A DNA stretch of 64,000 nucleotides from Acinetobacter sp. ANC 4173 (lineage in GTDB: Bacteria; Pseudomonadota; Gammaproteobacteria; Pseudomonadales; Moraxellaceae): positions 22,561 to 86,560 of the forward strand of contig NZ_SJOF01000010.1 of NCBI RefSeq assembly GCF_004331255.1, given 5' to 3'. The notes beneath the pieces were generated by a model. The model was not told where the DNA came from and did not search any database. It worked only from the letters and a program-made list of their open reading frames with translations. Positions within the stretch are counted from its first letter, which is position 1; every line of letters starts with the position of its first letter. Positions 27,963-38,436 of the stretch are shown here, piece after piece. The translations under genes and the position numbers were made by a program.

Positions 27963-28741
27963 GTTGTTCTCCGTGCAATACAATAAATCGGGTGATAGCT
28001 GAGTGTGTACTGCACGTGCCCTTGCTGATCCATCTCCGAAAATTGCTGATAATTTTGATAAAACTGTTGTAACGAATGCTTGGTCCAACGATGCGCTGCA
28101 TTGGTCGCAGTGACACCCGTAGCTTTTAAATGTTGTAACACCTGCTTGGGATGGGTAAAGTGCAGCGTCGTCAGTTGTTCACTTAAGTGTAAAACTTCGA
28201 AACCCGCTTGGATTAACGCTCGCTCAAGTTCAGGCATGCTGTGATATTCCAGTCCCTGCCCGGTTAAAGCTTTAATTTCTTTTAGATTCTGCTGTCCAAA
28301 AATGGAAAAACAGAAGAAACCTTGTTGCACCAAAGCATGGGCGACTTGACTAAAAATCGCCTGTAAATCTGTCATCCACTGCAATGCAGAACTGGAAGTC
28401 ACCACGTTTAATTGTGTTGGGAACTCAAGTTGTTCAATATCCCCAATTCGCCATTCAATTTGTTGCAGTTGCGGAAAATGGCGTTCAACCTCAGCATATA
28501 GATCGTTCAGAATCAGGCGATCCATTTGCAAATTTTGCAATAAAAGGTGACTCAAATTGCCAGAACCACAGCCAATTTCAAAAACCCGTGCCTGATGAGG
28601 TGTAGGCAGAAAATCGAGCATCAATTGCATTAAATGTTGGCAAATTTGCTTTTGCACAATGGCATGTTCAGTATAGCTTTGTCCCGCTTGTGCAAAACGC
28701 TGAGCAACGCGAGATTTATCTATTTGAGATGGATTCAACAC
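27959..28741 (-). CDS. bioC: Malonyl-ACP O-methyltransferase
   Basis: Methylates malonyl-ACP so that it can enter fatty-acid synthesis as the pimelate primer. 260 residues, class I SAM methyltransferase with motif I VFEIGCGSGNLSHLLL near residue 50 and SSSALQWMTDLQAIFS typical of BioC. It is 6 bp after bioF and overlaps bioD by four bases. BioH (31281-32003) removes the methyl group after chain extension, so both enzymes of the BioC-BioH route are present. Confidence 0.95.
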   Translation of the reverse strand: MLNPSQIDKSRVAQRFAQAGQSYTEHAIVQKQICQHLMQLMLDFLPTPHQARVFEIGCGSGNLSHLLLQNLQMDRLILNDLYAEVERHFPQLQQIEWRIGDIEQLEFPTQLNVVTSSSALQWMTDLQAIFSQVAHALVQQGFFCFSIFGQQNLKEIKALTGQGLEYHSMPELERALIQAGFEVLHLSEQLTTLHFTHPKQVLQHLKATGVTATNAAHRWTKHSLQQFYQNYQQFSEMDQQGHVQYTLSYHPIYCIARRTT

Positions 28742-28747
28742 TAAAAC

Positions 28748-29905
28748 TCATAACAAAACGACAAACTGATCCAGTTCATCTTGCTGAAATTGGGTATTTA
28801 AACAAATACGTAAACGCGAACTTTGTACCGGAACCGTCGGTGGACGAACAGGCATGATATAAAAGCCTGCTTGCTGTAATTGTGCCGCAGTATCGACTGT
28901 TTTTTGTGATTCGCCAATAATCACTGGCACAATATGACTGGTCGATGGACAAGCATAGCCTTTTGCTTGTATCGCTTGTTGTAAATAACTGCTTAATTGT
29001 TGTAAATGCTGACGACTGGCATTCATGCTCAACACTTTTTGGAAAATGAAATTAGTCCACGCCATACAGATGGGCGGCTGTGCGGTACTAAAAATCAAGG
29101 AACGCATTCGATTAATCAGAAATTCACGAATAATCGGATGGCAAATTAAGTAACCACCGACTGATGCCATCGCCTTACCAAATGTCCCCACCAAGAAGTC
29201 AATTTGCTCAATCACTTGATATTGTTCGGCACAGCCTAAACCTTGTTCACCACGCACGCCTATCGCATGCGCTTCATCCACATACAGCATCACTTTGGTA
29301 AATTGGGACTTAATGCGAGCTAATTCCGCCAAATCAGTTTCATCGCCATCCATACTAAAAATGGATTCAGTCACCACAATAATGCGCTCAAAAGCCTCAT
29401 CATCATGATATTTCTGCAACAATTGCGACAAATGCTGTAAGTCATTGTGGCGATAACGTACATATTTGGCAGAGGAAAGACGAATCCCGTCAATCATACT
29501 GGCATGCACTAACTTATCCGCAAGAATAAGCGTCTTGGCATCACTGACCGCAGGTAAAATTCCAATATTCATGTGGTAACCACTGTTAAATAACAGCGCG
29601 GCACGTCCAGCGAAAGCCTGACTTAAACTGGCTTCGAGCTGCTCATATTCAGGAAAATTCCCTGTCAATAAACGCGAAGAAGATGAGCTCATCAGACGAT
29701 GTGCATTCGGGTTTTCATCAAAAAACTGTTCGCGTAAGCTCAGATCAGAAGCCAAGCCCAAATAGTCGTTGGAAGCTAAATTCAACATACGGCGTTGCTG
29801 AATTTCAATCCACTTCCCCTGTTGGGAGTTTGAAGTAAATTGACGTAAATTGCCCTGCTGTTTTAGCTCATCCAACTGTGCAGCGTAATGGTCTAACAAA
29901 TTCAT
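28748..29905 (-). CDS. bioF: 8-amino-7-oxononanoate synthase
   Basis: PLP enzyme joining pimeloyl-ACP and alanine. 385 residues from ATG 29903-29905, which has AGAGGAAG just upstream and overlaps the bioA stop by four bases; longer starts run into bioA. Motifs: NDYLGLASD near residue 45, [14 protein letters not shown], and the PLP lysine in [13 protein letters not shown]. The N-terminus [14 protein letters not shown] is typical. Confident assignment. Confidence 0.95.
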   Translation of the reverse strand: MNLLDHYAAQLDELKQQGNLRQFTSNSQQGKWIEIQQRRMLNLASNDYLGLASDLSLREQFFDENPNAHRLMSSSSSRLLTGNFPEYEQLEASLSQAFAGRAALLFNSGYHMNIGILPAVSDAKTLILADKLVHASMIDGIRLSSAKYVRYRHNDLQHLSQLLQKYHDDEAFERIIVVTESIFSMDGDETDLAELARIKSQFTKVMLYVDEAHAIGVRGEQGLGCAEQYQVIEQIDFLVGTFGKAMASVGGYLICHPIIREFLINRMRSLIFSTAQPPICMAWTNFIFQKVLSMNASRQHLQQLSSYLQQAIQAKGYACPSTSHIVPVIIGESQKTVDTAAQLQQAGFYIMPVRPPTVPVQSSRLRICLNTQFQQDELDQFVVLL

Positions 29906-31185
29906 GCCGCTTCCTCTTGCATATGGCAAACCACATCTACCAGTTCAGTCAATAAAGTATTCAACTGCGTTTCTGAAATGACATACGGCGGCATCACATA
30001 GACCAACTTACCAAAGGGACGAATCCAGATGCCACGTTTTACAAATTCTTGTTGTAAGGTTTTCATATCAACATTAAATTTCAACTCAACCACCCCGATC
30101 GCACCCAACACACGCACATCCTGCACATAATTGAGTTGCGCCAATGGCACGAGATGTTGCTGCAATTGATTGCCAATGCGCTGGATGGTACTTTGCCAGT
30201 CTTGAGACATCAAAAGTTGCGTGCTGCGTAATGCCACTGCACAGGCGAGTGGATTGGCCATAAATGTCGGACCATGCATAAATACGCCCGCTTCACCTTT
30301 AGAAATCGTTTCTGCCACATGCTTCGAGGTTAAGGTTGCAGACAGCGTCATATAACCGCCTGTTAAGCCTTTACCGATACACATAATATCGGGTTCAACT
30401 TGCGCATGTTCCCAAGCAAAGAGTTTGCCTGTACGCCCAAAACCTGTCGCAATCTCATCAAAAATCAACAGAACTTGGTATTTTTCACAGAGCAGTTTGG
30501 CTTGGCGCAAATACTCAGGGTGATAGAAACGCATACCACCCGCACCCTGCACAATTGGCTCAATAATCAGACCTGCAATGCTGTGGTGATGCTGTTCTAA
30601 GGTTTGTGCGAGTTCAGCAATATCCGCTGGGTCCCATGCCTGATCAAATCCCACTTGCGGTGCAGGAACAAAAATACGATTCGGTAAACTGCTGCCAAAA
30701 ATCTGATGCATGCCCGTTACTGGATCACACACCGACATGGCATTCCATGTATCCCCGTGATAGCCCGAGCGTGGTGTGACAAAATTGGTCTTTTCTGTAT
30801 TGCCCTGTGCCGCCCAATATTGCACTGCCATTTTTAAAGCGACTTCTACGGCAACCGATCCTGAATCGGCATAAAAGATTTTGTCTAAACTCGGCGGAGT
30901 AATCTTTAATAACAGTTTGCCCAGTTCAATGGCTGGGTCATGGGTAAAACCACCGAACATAATATGTGACATATTTTGTAATTGATCGGTCACAGCCTGA
31001 TTCAAATCCGGATGGTTATAACCGTGAATCGCACACCACCATGAAGACATACCATCAATCAATTGACGTCCATCATCTAACTCAATCACGGCGCCATAGG
31101 CTTTCTTTACTTTAAAAGTCGGCAGTGGATTGGTCATAGAGGTATAAGGATGCCAGATATGTTCAAGGTCAAATAAATCGGTCAT
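29902..31185 (-). CDS. bioA: Adenosylmethionine-8-amino-7-oxononanoate aminotransferase
   Basis: Converts KAPA to DAPA with SAM as amino donor. 427 residues, class III aminotransferase. The N-terminal HIWHPYTSM is diagnostic for BioA; the PLP lysine is in [14 protein letters not shown], and [19 protein letters not shown] matches the family. First gene of bioA-F-C-D, 95 bp after bioH. No BirA or BioR operator palindrome was recognised in the upstream spacer. Confidence 0.95.
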   Translation of the reverse strand: MTDLFDLEHIWHPYTSMTNPLPTFKVKKAYGAVIELDDGRQLIDGMSSWWCAIHGYNHPDLNQAVTDQLQNMSHIMFGGFTHDPAIELGKLLLKITPPSLDKIFYADSGSVAVEVALKMAVQYWAAQGNTEKTNFVTPRSGYHGDTWNAMSVCDPVTGMHQIFGSSLPNRIFVPAPQVGFDQAWDPADIAELAQTLEQHHHSIAGLIIEPIVQGAGGMRFYHPEYLRQAKLLCEKYQVLLIFDEIATGFGRTGKLFAWEHAQVEPDIMCIGKGLTGGYMTLSATLTSKHVAETISKGEAGVFMHGPTFMANPLACAVALRSTQLLMSQDWQSTIQRIGNQLQQHLVPLAQLNYVQDVRVLGAIGVVELKFNVDMKTLQQEFVKRGIWIRPFGKLVYVMPPYVISETQLNTLLTELVDVVCHMQEEAA

Positions 31186-31280
31186 CCATAACTCCTGTGG
31201 CGTACTCTTTTTACAATGTGGGCTATCTTAAACCCGCAAGTTTCTAAAAAACATTGCGAGAATGGTCATTCCTAGACAGC

Positions 31281-32003
31281 TTAAAATGTTGTATTGATAA
31301 AATCTTCTATAATTTGCACACTCTGCTCAACTTGGAAGCAAGGAAAACCATGCGAGGCATGTTCAATACATACAACTTTTACATTCTCTGCAAGCAATTG
31401 TGGCATATTTTGAATAATTTCGCTGGGAACCAGTGCATCACGCTGTGCAAACACATACAATTGCTGTCCTGTATAATGCGCCAAAGTTTCGGTTAAATTC
31501 AACTGCTCTAATAACACTAAACCCTGTTGTAACAGTGAAATTGGTTGTGGCTTAATCAGTTTTTGCATTTGAATAAAATCTTTCTTGGCAGAATCTGCAC
31601 CCTGACAGACCAGAAAGCCAAAACGCTTTAAAGTCGTAATCGCATCCTGTTGAAAGGACAGTTTAAATTGCTCAAATGTTTCTTGTGGCATAGCAGTTGA
31701 CCAGTTCGCTTGTGCAACAAAACATGGATTCGATGCCAAAGTAATCAAGGTTTTTTGTTCCGCATATTGTTGTTGTAATTGCTGCGTCAATAGCATTGCC
31801 AGTTGTCCCCCCAATGACCACCCTATAATTATGTTAAAGCGACGCGCAAGTTCTACATGTTGTTGCAGAATATCCGTATCCAAGGCATTAAAAATATTGA
31901 TCAGTTCAACATGATGTCCTTGTTGTTGTAGTTTGTGCTGTAAAGGTTCCAACAACTGTGTTCCACCACCCCAACCCGTAATCAGTAAAATACTCGCGTT
32001 CAA
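31281..32003 (-). CDS. bioH: Pimeloyl-ACP methyl ester esterase
   Basis: Cleaves pimeloyl-ACP methyl ester to end the modified fatty-acid cycle of biotin synthesis. 240 residues, alpha/beta hydrolase with nucleophile serine in IIGWSLGGQLA, aspartate in AQRDALVPSE and histidine in HASHGFPCF. N-terminal LLITGWGGG is BioH-like. Its position before bioA on the same strand supports this over a generic esterase. Sequence is glutamine-rich, like its neighbours. Confidence 0.88.
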   Translation of the reverse strand: MNASILLITGWGGGTQLLEPLQHKLQQQGHHVELINIFNALDTDILQQHVELARRFNIIIGWSLGGQLAMLLTQQLQQQYAEQKTLITLASNPCFVAQANWSTAMPQETFEQFKLSFQQDAITTLKRFGFLVCQGADSAKKDFIQMQKLIKPQPISLLQQGLVLLEQLNLTETLAHYTGQQLYVFAQRDALVPSEIIQNMPQLLAENVKVVCIEHASHGFPCFQVEQSVQIIEDFINTTF

Positions 32004-32247
32004 CGTTTTGCTCTAAAAATGAAACTTTGTACAGCAGTATAACGGCTTTTATTTTACGACTGAGCTGCATTTCCTATCATTCTCAAACTGCAAAGTCACA
32101 CGATTTCCCTGATAAATAAACCCCACATGAAGGTCAAATTTTAGTCAGAGCATCTAGAACCATACACAGCCATGCTATGATTTTGTTGCACTGATGACAG
32201 TCATAGTTTGCTAAGATAAGGCTTCCATAGCATCGAAAAAGAAGAAA
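32004..32247. promoter_or_regulatory. Divergent promoter region bioH / peroxiredoxin
   Basis: A 244-base spacer between genes that point away from each other, so it should contain both promoters. No sharp operator is visible. Confidence 0.5.
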
Positions 32248-32820
32248 ATGACTTTGAATCAATTGCTCCGTATGGGTTTAATGGGCATGACCTGTACTTT
32301 CGGAACTTATCATTTCACTCATGCCGAAACTTCGATTTTTTCTTCTTCCGCCTCAAGCCAAAAACAATGGGTTGGACAGGCAGCGCCTAGCTTTAAGTTA
32401 CAAGATCAAAATGGCAATTGGCATGAGTCCAAACAATATCGTGGACAATGGGTGGTACTCTACTTTTACCCAAAAGATGATTCACCAGGTTGTACTCAAG
32501 AAGCCAATCAATTTAAAGCACTTTATCCAAAATTCTTAAAGTCAAATGCGGTGGTGTTGGGCGTGAGCCTAGATGATGTCAAATCCCATCAAAAATTTTC
32601 CAGTAAATTAGGATTACCTTTTCCAATTTTGGCCGATAAAAAACAACAACTTGCAGGTCAGTTTGGCATAGTCCGTAATTTTGGTGTAGCTCAAATTGCC
32701 AAGCGTGAAACTTTCTTGATTGATCCCAAGGGTACTATTGTCTATCACTATAGCAGTGTAAACACACAAACCCATGCCAATCAGGTGCTTACAGATATTC
32801 AAAACTTTTCAAAAAAGTAA
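32248..32820 (+). CDS. Exported Bcp/PrxQ-type peroxiredoxin with one catalytic cysteine
   Basis: Thiol peroxidase of the AhpC-TSA/PrxQ group, 190 residues. A hydrophobic N-terminus ending THA is a probable signal peptide, so the enzyme should act in the periplasm, unlike cytosolic Bcp. The peroxidatic cysteine is in FYPKDDSPGCTQEA. The resolving cysteine five residues later is replaced by alanine (PGCTQEAN), and no other cysteine is present in the mature part, so it is probably a 1-Cys enzyme needing an external reductant. It converges on the bacterioferritin gene. Confidence 0.88.
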   Translation: MTLNQLLRMGLMGMTCTFGTYHFTHAETSIFSSSASSQKQWVGQAAPSFKLQDQNGNWHESKQYRGQWVVLYFYPKDDSPGCTQEANQFKALYPKFLKSNAVVLGVSLDDVKSHQKFSSKLGLPFPILADKKQQLAGQFGIVRNFGVAQIAKRETFLIDPKGTIVYHYSSVNTQTHANQVLTDIQNFSKK

Positions 32821-32835
32821 ATTTTTTTAAGCATA

Positions 32836-32873
32836 AAAAAAGGTTTTCAAACTGGGGGTTTGAAAACCTTTTT
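32836..32873. terminator. Bidirectional terminator between peroxiredoxin and bacterioferritin
   Basis: A 15 bp stem (32837-32851 with 32859-32873) and 7-base G-rich loop. A runs and T runs flank both sides, so it can stop both converging transcripts. Confidence 0.92.
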
Positions 32874-32889
32874 AAATGACCAACAACGC

Positions 32890-33354
32890 TTACATTTGCG
32901 ACTGAATATAGTTTTGTAAGCCAATCAACTCAATTAAGCGAATTTGCTTTTCTAACCAATAAGTATGGTCTTCTTCAGTATCTGACATTTGCTGACGCAA
33001 CATATCACGCGTGACATAATCCCCTTTTTCTTCCGCCAGTTTCACGCCTTGCGCCAATTTCTCACGTACATGATATTCCAGTGCCAAGTCTGCCTTTAAA
33101 CAGGTCACCACATCTTGTCCCACATCAATATCATCACGGTTCATATTCGGTGTGCCTTCTAGAAAGAGTACACGACGAATCAAGGCATCTGCATGAGATG
33201 CTTCTTCTTGCATTTCATGATCAATACGCTCAAAGATTTTACTTAAGCCCCAATCTTCATACATACGTGAATGAATGAGATACTGATCGCGAGCTGCAAG
33301 TTCCCCACCGATCAACATATTTAAATAGTCTACTACTTCTGGATTGCCACGCAT
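32890..33354 (-). CDS. bfr: Bacterioferritin-family iron storage subunit lacking the haem methionine
   Basis: A 154-residue four-helix ferritin subunit. The start is ATG 33354, which aligns with the usual MxGxxxVxxYLN beginning; an upstream in-frame ATG (33369) would add five residues. Ferroxidase ligands are visible: Glu in [10 protein letters not shown], Glu and His in EEASHAD, Glu in ALEYHVREK, Glu and His in TEEDHTYW. In E. coli Bfr the haem ligand Met52 lies in DEMKHAD; here that position is alanine. It is therefore a ferroxidase subunit without classical haem binding, as in BfrA/FtnA-type subunits. An ordinary Bfr subunit may be encoded elsewhere. Confidence 0.9.
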   Translation of the reverse strand: MRGNPEVVDYLNMLIGGELAARDQYLIHSRMYEDWGLSKIFERIDHEMQEEASHADALIRRVLFLEGTPNMNRDDIDVGQDVVTCLKADLALEYHVREKLAQGVKLAEEKGDYVTRDMLRQQMSDTEEDHTYWLEKQIRLIELIGLQNYIQSQM

Positions 33355-33741
33355 CTCGTTATACCCCATACCTTTTTAAAATATTATGGCGACATTTGAA
33401 AAGGATTGCAAAAGTTAAATTTTGTAAGTTTATGATTTTTATAAAATTAAAATGAGAAACATACGCATTTGCAGTTTAATTTAAGTCATTTTCCGCATAT
33501 AAAATAAGCCTTTGCAGTATTTTGCAGCTTGGAGCAAAGGCTATTTCATTCAAAATTTTGCTTATTTTAAAATTTGTAACTATTTAAAATGGCCCTTATT
33601 TCACCACGTCTTTAAAACATCACGAAGTGAAAACTATCACACCATCATTTTTTTATTATTAAAAATAAAAAGTTACTCTCAATTTAGAACTGCGAGTCCC
33701 CACTGTTGCAGAGTAAGCGTTAAACACACCTCCTAATATTT
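33355..33741. other. Spacer upstream of bfr with one hairpin
   Basis: No intact gene. It should hold the bfr promoter. AGCCTTTGC (33507-33515) pairs with GCAAAGGCT (33534-33542) over an 18-base loop; on the minus strand this is followed by TTATTTTAT and could end transcription coming from the broken gene at 33742-33905. Confidence 0.5.
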
Positions 33742-33905
33742 TTATTGATAACGTTGTCTATAATTGGCTAATAAAGTCGTATTTACCTCGACCAATTTGG
33801 TTTTATAACGTGCATCAGTATCTACTTAAATGACGCATAAGTTAGATACCTGTTTCCCATAAGCAAAGACTTTCATCACATTCGCGCTTACACTATGCCA
33901 ATACT
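33742..33905 (-). pseudogene. Degenerate gene fragment of unknown family
   Basis: Minus-strand reading gives WHSVSANVMKVFAYGKQVS, then a TAA stop, then VDTDARYKTKLVEVN and LLANYRQRYQ to a stop at 33742-33744, all in one frame. The composition looks like real protein and only one internal stop interrupts it, so this looks like the C-terminal remains of a gene whose 5' part is gone. The family is not recognised. Chance open sequence cannot be excluded. Confidence 0.4.
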
Positions 33906-33926
33906 TAAAACAACAACGGTTGATCT

Positions 33927-34994
33927 ATGACAAACTTAGCAACACAAGCCCCTGTACTGGTCACAGGTGCCTCGGGTTATATTGCCAGTTGGGTAATTCA
34001 AAAATTATTGACCCAAGGCTATACCGTACATGCCACTGTTCGTGACCTGAACAAAACTCAAAGCTTCGCGCATTTATCTAAAATTGCACAAAGCAGCACA
34101 GGAACACTCAAACTATTTAAAGCCAATTTGCTCGAACCAAATTCATTTAGAGAAGCAATGCAGGGCTGTGAAATTGTGTTTCATATGGCGTCACCTTTCG
34201 TTGTTACCAACTATAAAGATGCGGTGAAAGACATCATTGAACCTGCTGTTTTGGGTACAGAAAATGTTTTAAACACCGTGAATGAAACTGAGTCAGTCAA
34301 ACGCGTCATTCTCACTTCGAGTATTGCATCGACCTATGGCGATGCCGTAGATATTTTAAAAACCGATCATAATACTTTTGATGAAAGTCACTGGAATACC
34401 AGCAGCTCAGAGACCCATCAGCCTTATCCATATTCTAAAGTGATGGCTGAGCGTAAAGCTTGGGAAATGGCAGATGCACAAAACCGTTGGCAATTGGTTT
34501 GTATTAACCCAGCATTGGTCTTTGGTCGTTCATTAACGCCAAATACGCAGTCAGGTTCAATTGAGGTCTTACAACAATTTACCAATGGCTTAACTCTCGC
34601 TGGTGTTCCACCCATGTGGAATGGTGTGGTCGATGTTCAAGATGTCGCCGAAGCACACCTACAGGCTGCATTTAACCCCAAAGCAACAGGCCGTTACATC
34701 GTCAGTGGTGATACTTTGAGTTTGCTTGAAATTGGTCAATTACTTAAAGCGCATTTTGGTTGGAAGTTTCCCTTTCCACGCAATGAACTGCCAAAAGCGG
34801 CCTTTAAAGTGATTGGTCCACTCATTGGTTTTAGGCGTGAGTTTGTTGAACTGAATATGGGTTACCCTATTTATTTTGATGCGAGCAAGAGCCAAAAAGA
34901 ATTAGGTTTACAGTATCGCAATGTCAAAGAAAGCTTGATTGAGCACTTTCAACAATTGCTCAACGATGGTGTGATCAAACAATATATTCCTTGA
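33927..34994 (+). CDS. NAD-dependent epimerase/dehydratase (dihydroflavonol reductase-like SDR)
   Basis: An extended short-chain dehydrogenase, 355 residues. Rossmann motif VLVTGASGYIASWVIQKLL near residue 10, then the ATVRD motif that usually goes with NADP, the serine pair in ILTSSIASTYG, and catalytic YPYSKVMAE. It resembles the dihydroflavonol-4-reductase/methylglyoxal reductase branch, so a ketone or aldehyde reductase role is likely. It is a single-gene unit with its own terminator, and the substrate is unknown. Confidence 0.88.
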   Translation: MTNLATQAPVLVTGASGYIASWVIQKLLTQGYTVHATVRDLNKTQSFAHLSKIAQSSTGTLKLFKANLLEPNSFREAMQGCEIVFHMASPFVVTNYKDAVKDIIEPAVLGTENVLNTVNETESVKRVILTSSIASTYGDAVDILKTDHNTFDESHWNTSSSETHQPYPYSKVMAERKAWEMADAQNRWQLVCINPALVFGRSLTPNTQSGSIEVLQQFTNGLTLAGVPPMWNGVVDVQDVAEAHLQAAFNPKATGRYIVSGDTLSLLEIGQLLKAHFGWKFPFPRNELPKAAFKVIGPLIGFRREFVELNMGYPIYFDASKSQKELGLQYRNVKESLIEHFQQLLNDGVIKQYIP

Positions 34995-35002
34995 AAATAA
35001 AT

Positions 35003-35052
35003 AAAAAGCATAATACTAGTCAATTTCATAGCTGACGAGCATTATGCTTTTT
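35003..35052 (+). terminator. Terminator after the epimerase gene
   Basis: AAAAAGCATAAT (35003-35014) and ATTATGCTTTTT (35041-35052) are perfectly complementary with a 26-base loop between them; the T-rich arm gives the release tract. Confidence 0.75.
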
Positions 35053-35058
35053 CTAAAT

Positions 35059-35277
35059 TGATGAGGGCATATGAGACACGAAATGTCATCAGCAACTGTT
35101 CGAGACAACACCACATTCGAAAAAAAATGTTTCTGCGACAATTTTATTCATTGATAACAATGAACGAGTTTTGCTGATGACTAAAGCCTTTGGTTACTTT
35201 GGGCTAATCCAAAGTAACATACGAACTTCAAGCATTTGATGCTAATACGGTAAGACTCCGCTGTGACCCCCTCATCA
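35059..35277. repeat. Nested inverted-repeat element, possible MITE or structured RNA
   Basis: About 219 bases between the epimerase terminator and ligA hold several perfect complementary pairs. Outer: TGATGAGGG (35059-35067) with CCCTCATCA (35269-35277). Middle: TCATCAGCAA (35086-35095) with TTGCTGATGA (35171-35180). Hairpins: TTCATTG-ATAA-CAATGAA (35147-35164), GTTACTTTGG-GCTAAT-CCAAAGTAAC (35193-35218) and AGCAT-TTG-ATGCT (about 35230-35242). No gene fits. The closed, multi-arm layout suggests a small non-autonomous mobile repeat or a transcribed structured RNA; the strand is undecided. Confidence 0.6.
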
Positions 35278-35351
35278 TTAAAAGTCGTTTTAGTCATGCT
35301 TTAACTGAACGCTACTATCTGAACAGTATATTTTTGATCCAAATCAAAAAT

Positions 35352-37463
<2,112 letters not shown>

Positions 37464-37478
37464 TCATTTTCAATTTGA

Positions 37479-38435
37479 TTATACCGTTGCCTGTTGACCA
37501 GAACGATAATCAATGGCTTGATGACGCCAAAATTCACGCAATTGCGCAGTCATTTCCTGCTGATTTTGATCATAAATCGTGCCATCAATTTCACGTGCAA
37601 TCAGGTTGGAAATACTGACCATGGTATCAAATGCATTTTGCACATCATGATGTGGTAACGCCAAGAAAAAGGCTAAACCTTTGACTTGCTCATTGGCCAA
37701 AGTTTCTAAGTCAAACCCAGCAGGCCCTTCTTCGGTAATTTGTAAAACCGAGAATGAAAGCTTTTCATGTTCTTCATCATAACGATGGAAACATGCCATT
37801 TCACCATAGCGTAGACCGTATTTAAGCAATACTTTTAATGTCTTGTCACCCGTCAATACACGACGTTCTGGATAAATATTAAAAACAATAAACTCTTCAG
37901 CTGTTTGTAAAACACTTTCTTCATCGACACGTTGCTGTTCATGTAAATGTTCATCTAAAATGCTACTTTCTTCATTAAATTCAACAATTTCTGCTTTTTC
38001 AATATGATGTGCATTTAAATGTAAACCTTCATCTGCATTTTCAACTGGTGCATTTTCTTCTACTTTCGCTGTCACCTTTGTATCAACCACAGCCTCTGTT
38101 TGCGCTGCTTCTGTCGTGGTTTTGACATCTGTATTGACGACTGAATCTGTAGCTTGGTCTTTTTCTGTGGCAACTTTGGTGCTCTGTTTTTCTGTGAGAT
38201 CCGCAACCACCTCAGCATCATTCAGCGTTGGCTCAACGCGTTCTGTTCCTTCTGTTGAGGTCTGCAATTGATCGCGTACATGACGCGGAATAATTGGAAG
38301 CTGACTATCTGAGTTCACCTGCAATTCACTCTCGAGTGAAGGTGTTGCATTCGCATTTTTTTTAAACAACATGCGAAAACCGATTAAAATAATGATAACG
38401 GCAATAACAATACCGACTATTGTTGTGACTTCCAT
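37479..38435 (-). CDS. zipA: Cell division protein ZipA
   Basis: Anchors FtsZ to the membrane at the division site. 318 residues: an N-terminal membrane helix (about 4-22, TTIVGIVIAVIIILIGFRML), a long acidic, Thr/Glu-rich flexible linker (about 30-185), and a C-terminal ZipA domain (about 185-305) that binds the FtsZ tail. It is one base after smc and before ligA, the order typical of Acinetobacter and Pseudomonas relatives. The linker sequence is poorly conserved, as usual. Confidence 0.93.
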   Translation of the reverse strand: MEVTTIVGIVIAVIIILIGFRMLFKKNANATPSLESELQVNSDSQLPIIPRHVRDQLQTSTEGTERVEPTLNDAEVVADLTEKQSTKVATEKDQATDSVVNTDVKTTTEAAQTEAVVDTKVTAKVEENAPVENADEGLHLNAHHIEKAEIVEFNEESSILDEHLHEQQRVDEESVLQTAEEFIVFNIYPERRVLTGDKTLKVLLKYGLRYGEMACFHRYDEEHEKLSFSVLQITEEGPAGFDLETLANEQVKGLAFFLALPHHDVQNAFDTMVSISNLIAREIDGTIYDQNQQEMTAQLREFWRHQAIDYRSGQQATV

Positions 38436-38436
38436 A

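Noticed and set aside
27321..32003. Riboswitch or BirA operator controlling the bio operon
   Set aside because: No known biotin riboswitch class exists, no BirA-type operator palindrome was found, and the BirA in this window lacks a DNA-binding domain.
33512..33736. 74-residue plus-strand frame upstream of the epimerase
   Set aside because: It starts inside a hairpin, has no ribosome site and its sequence is not protein-like.
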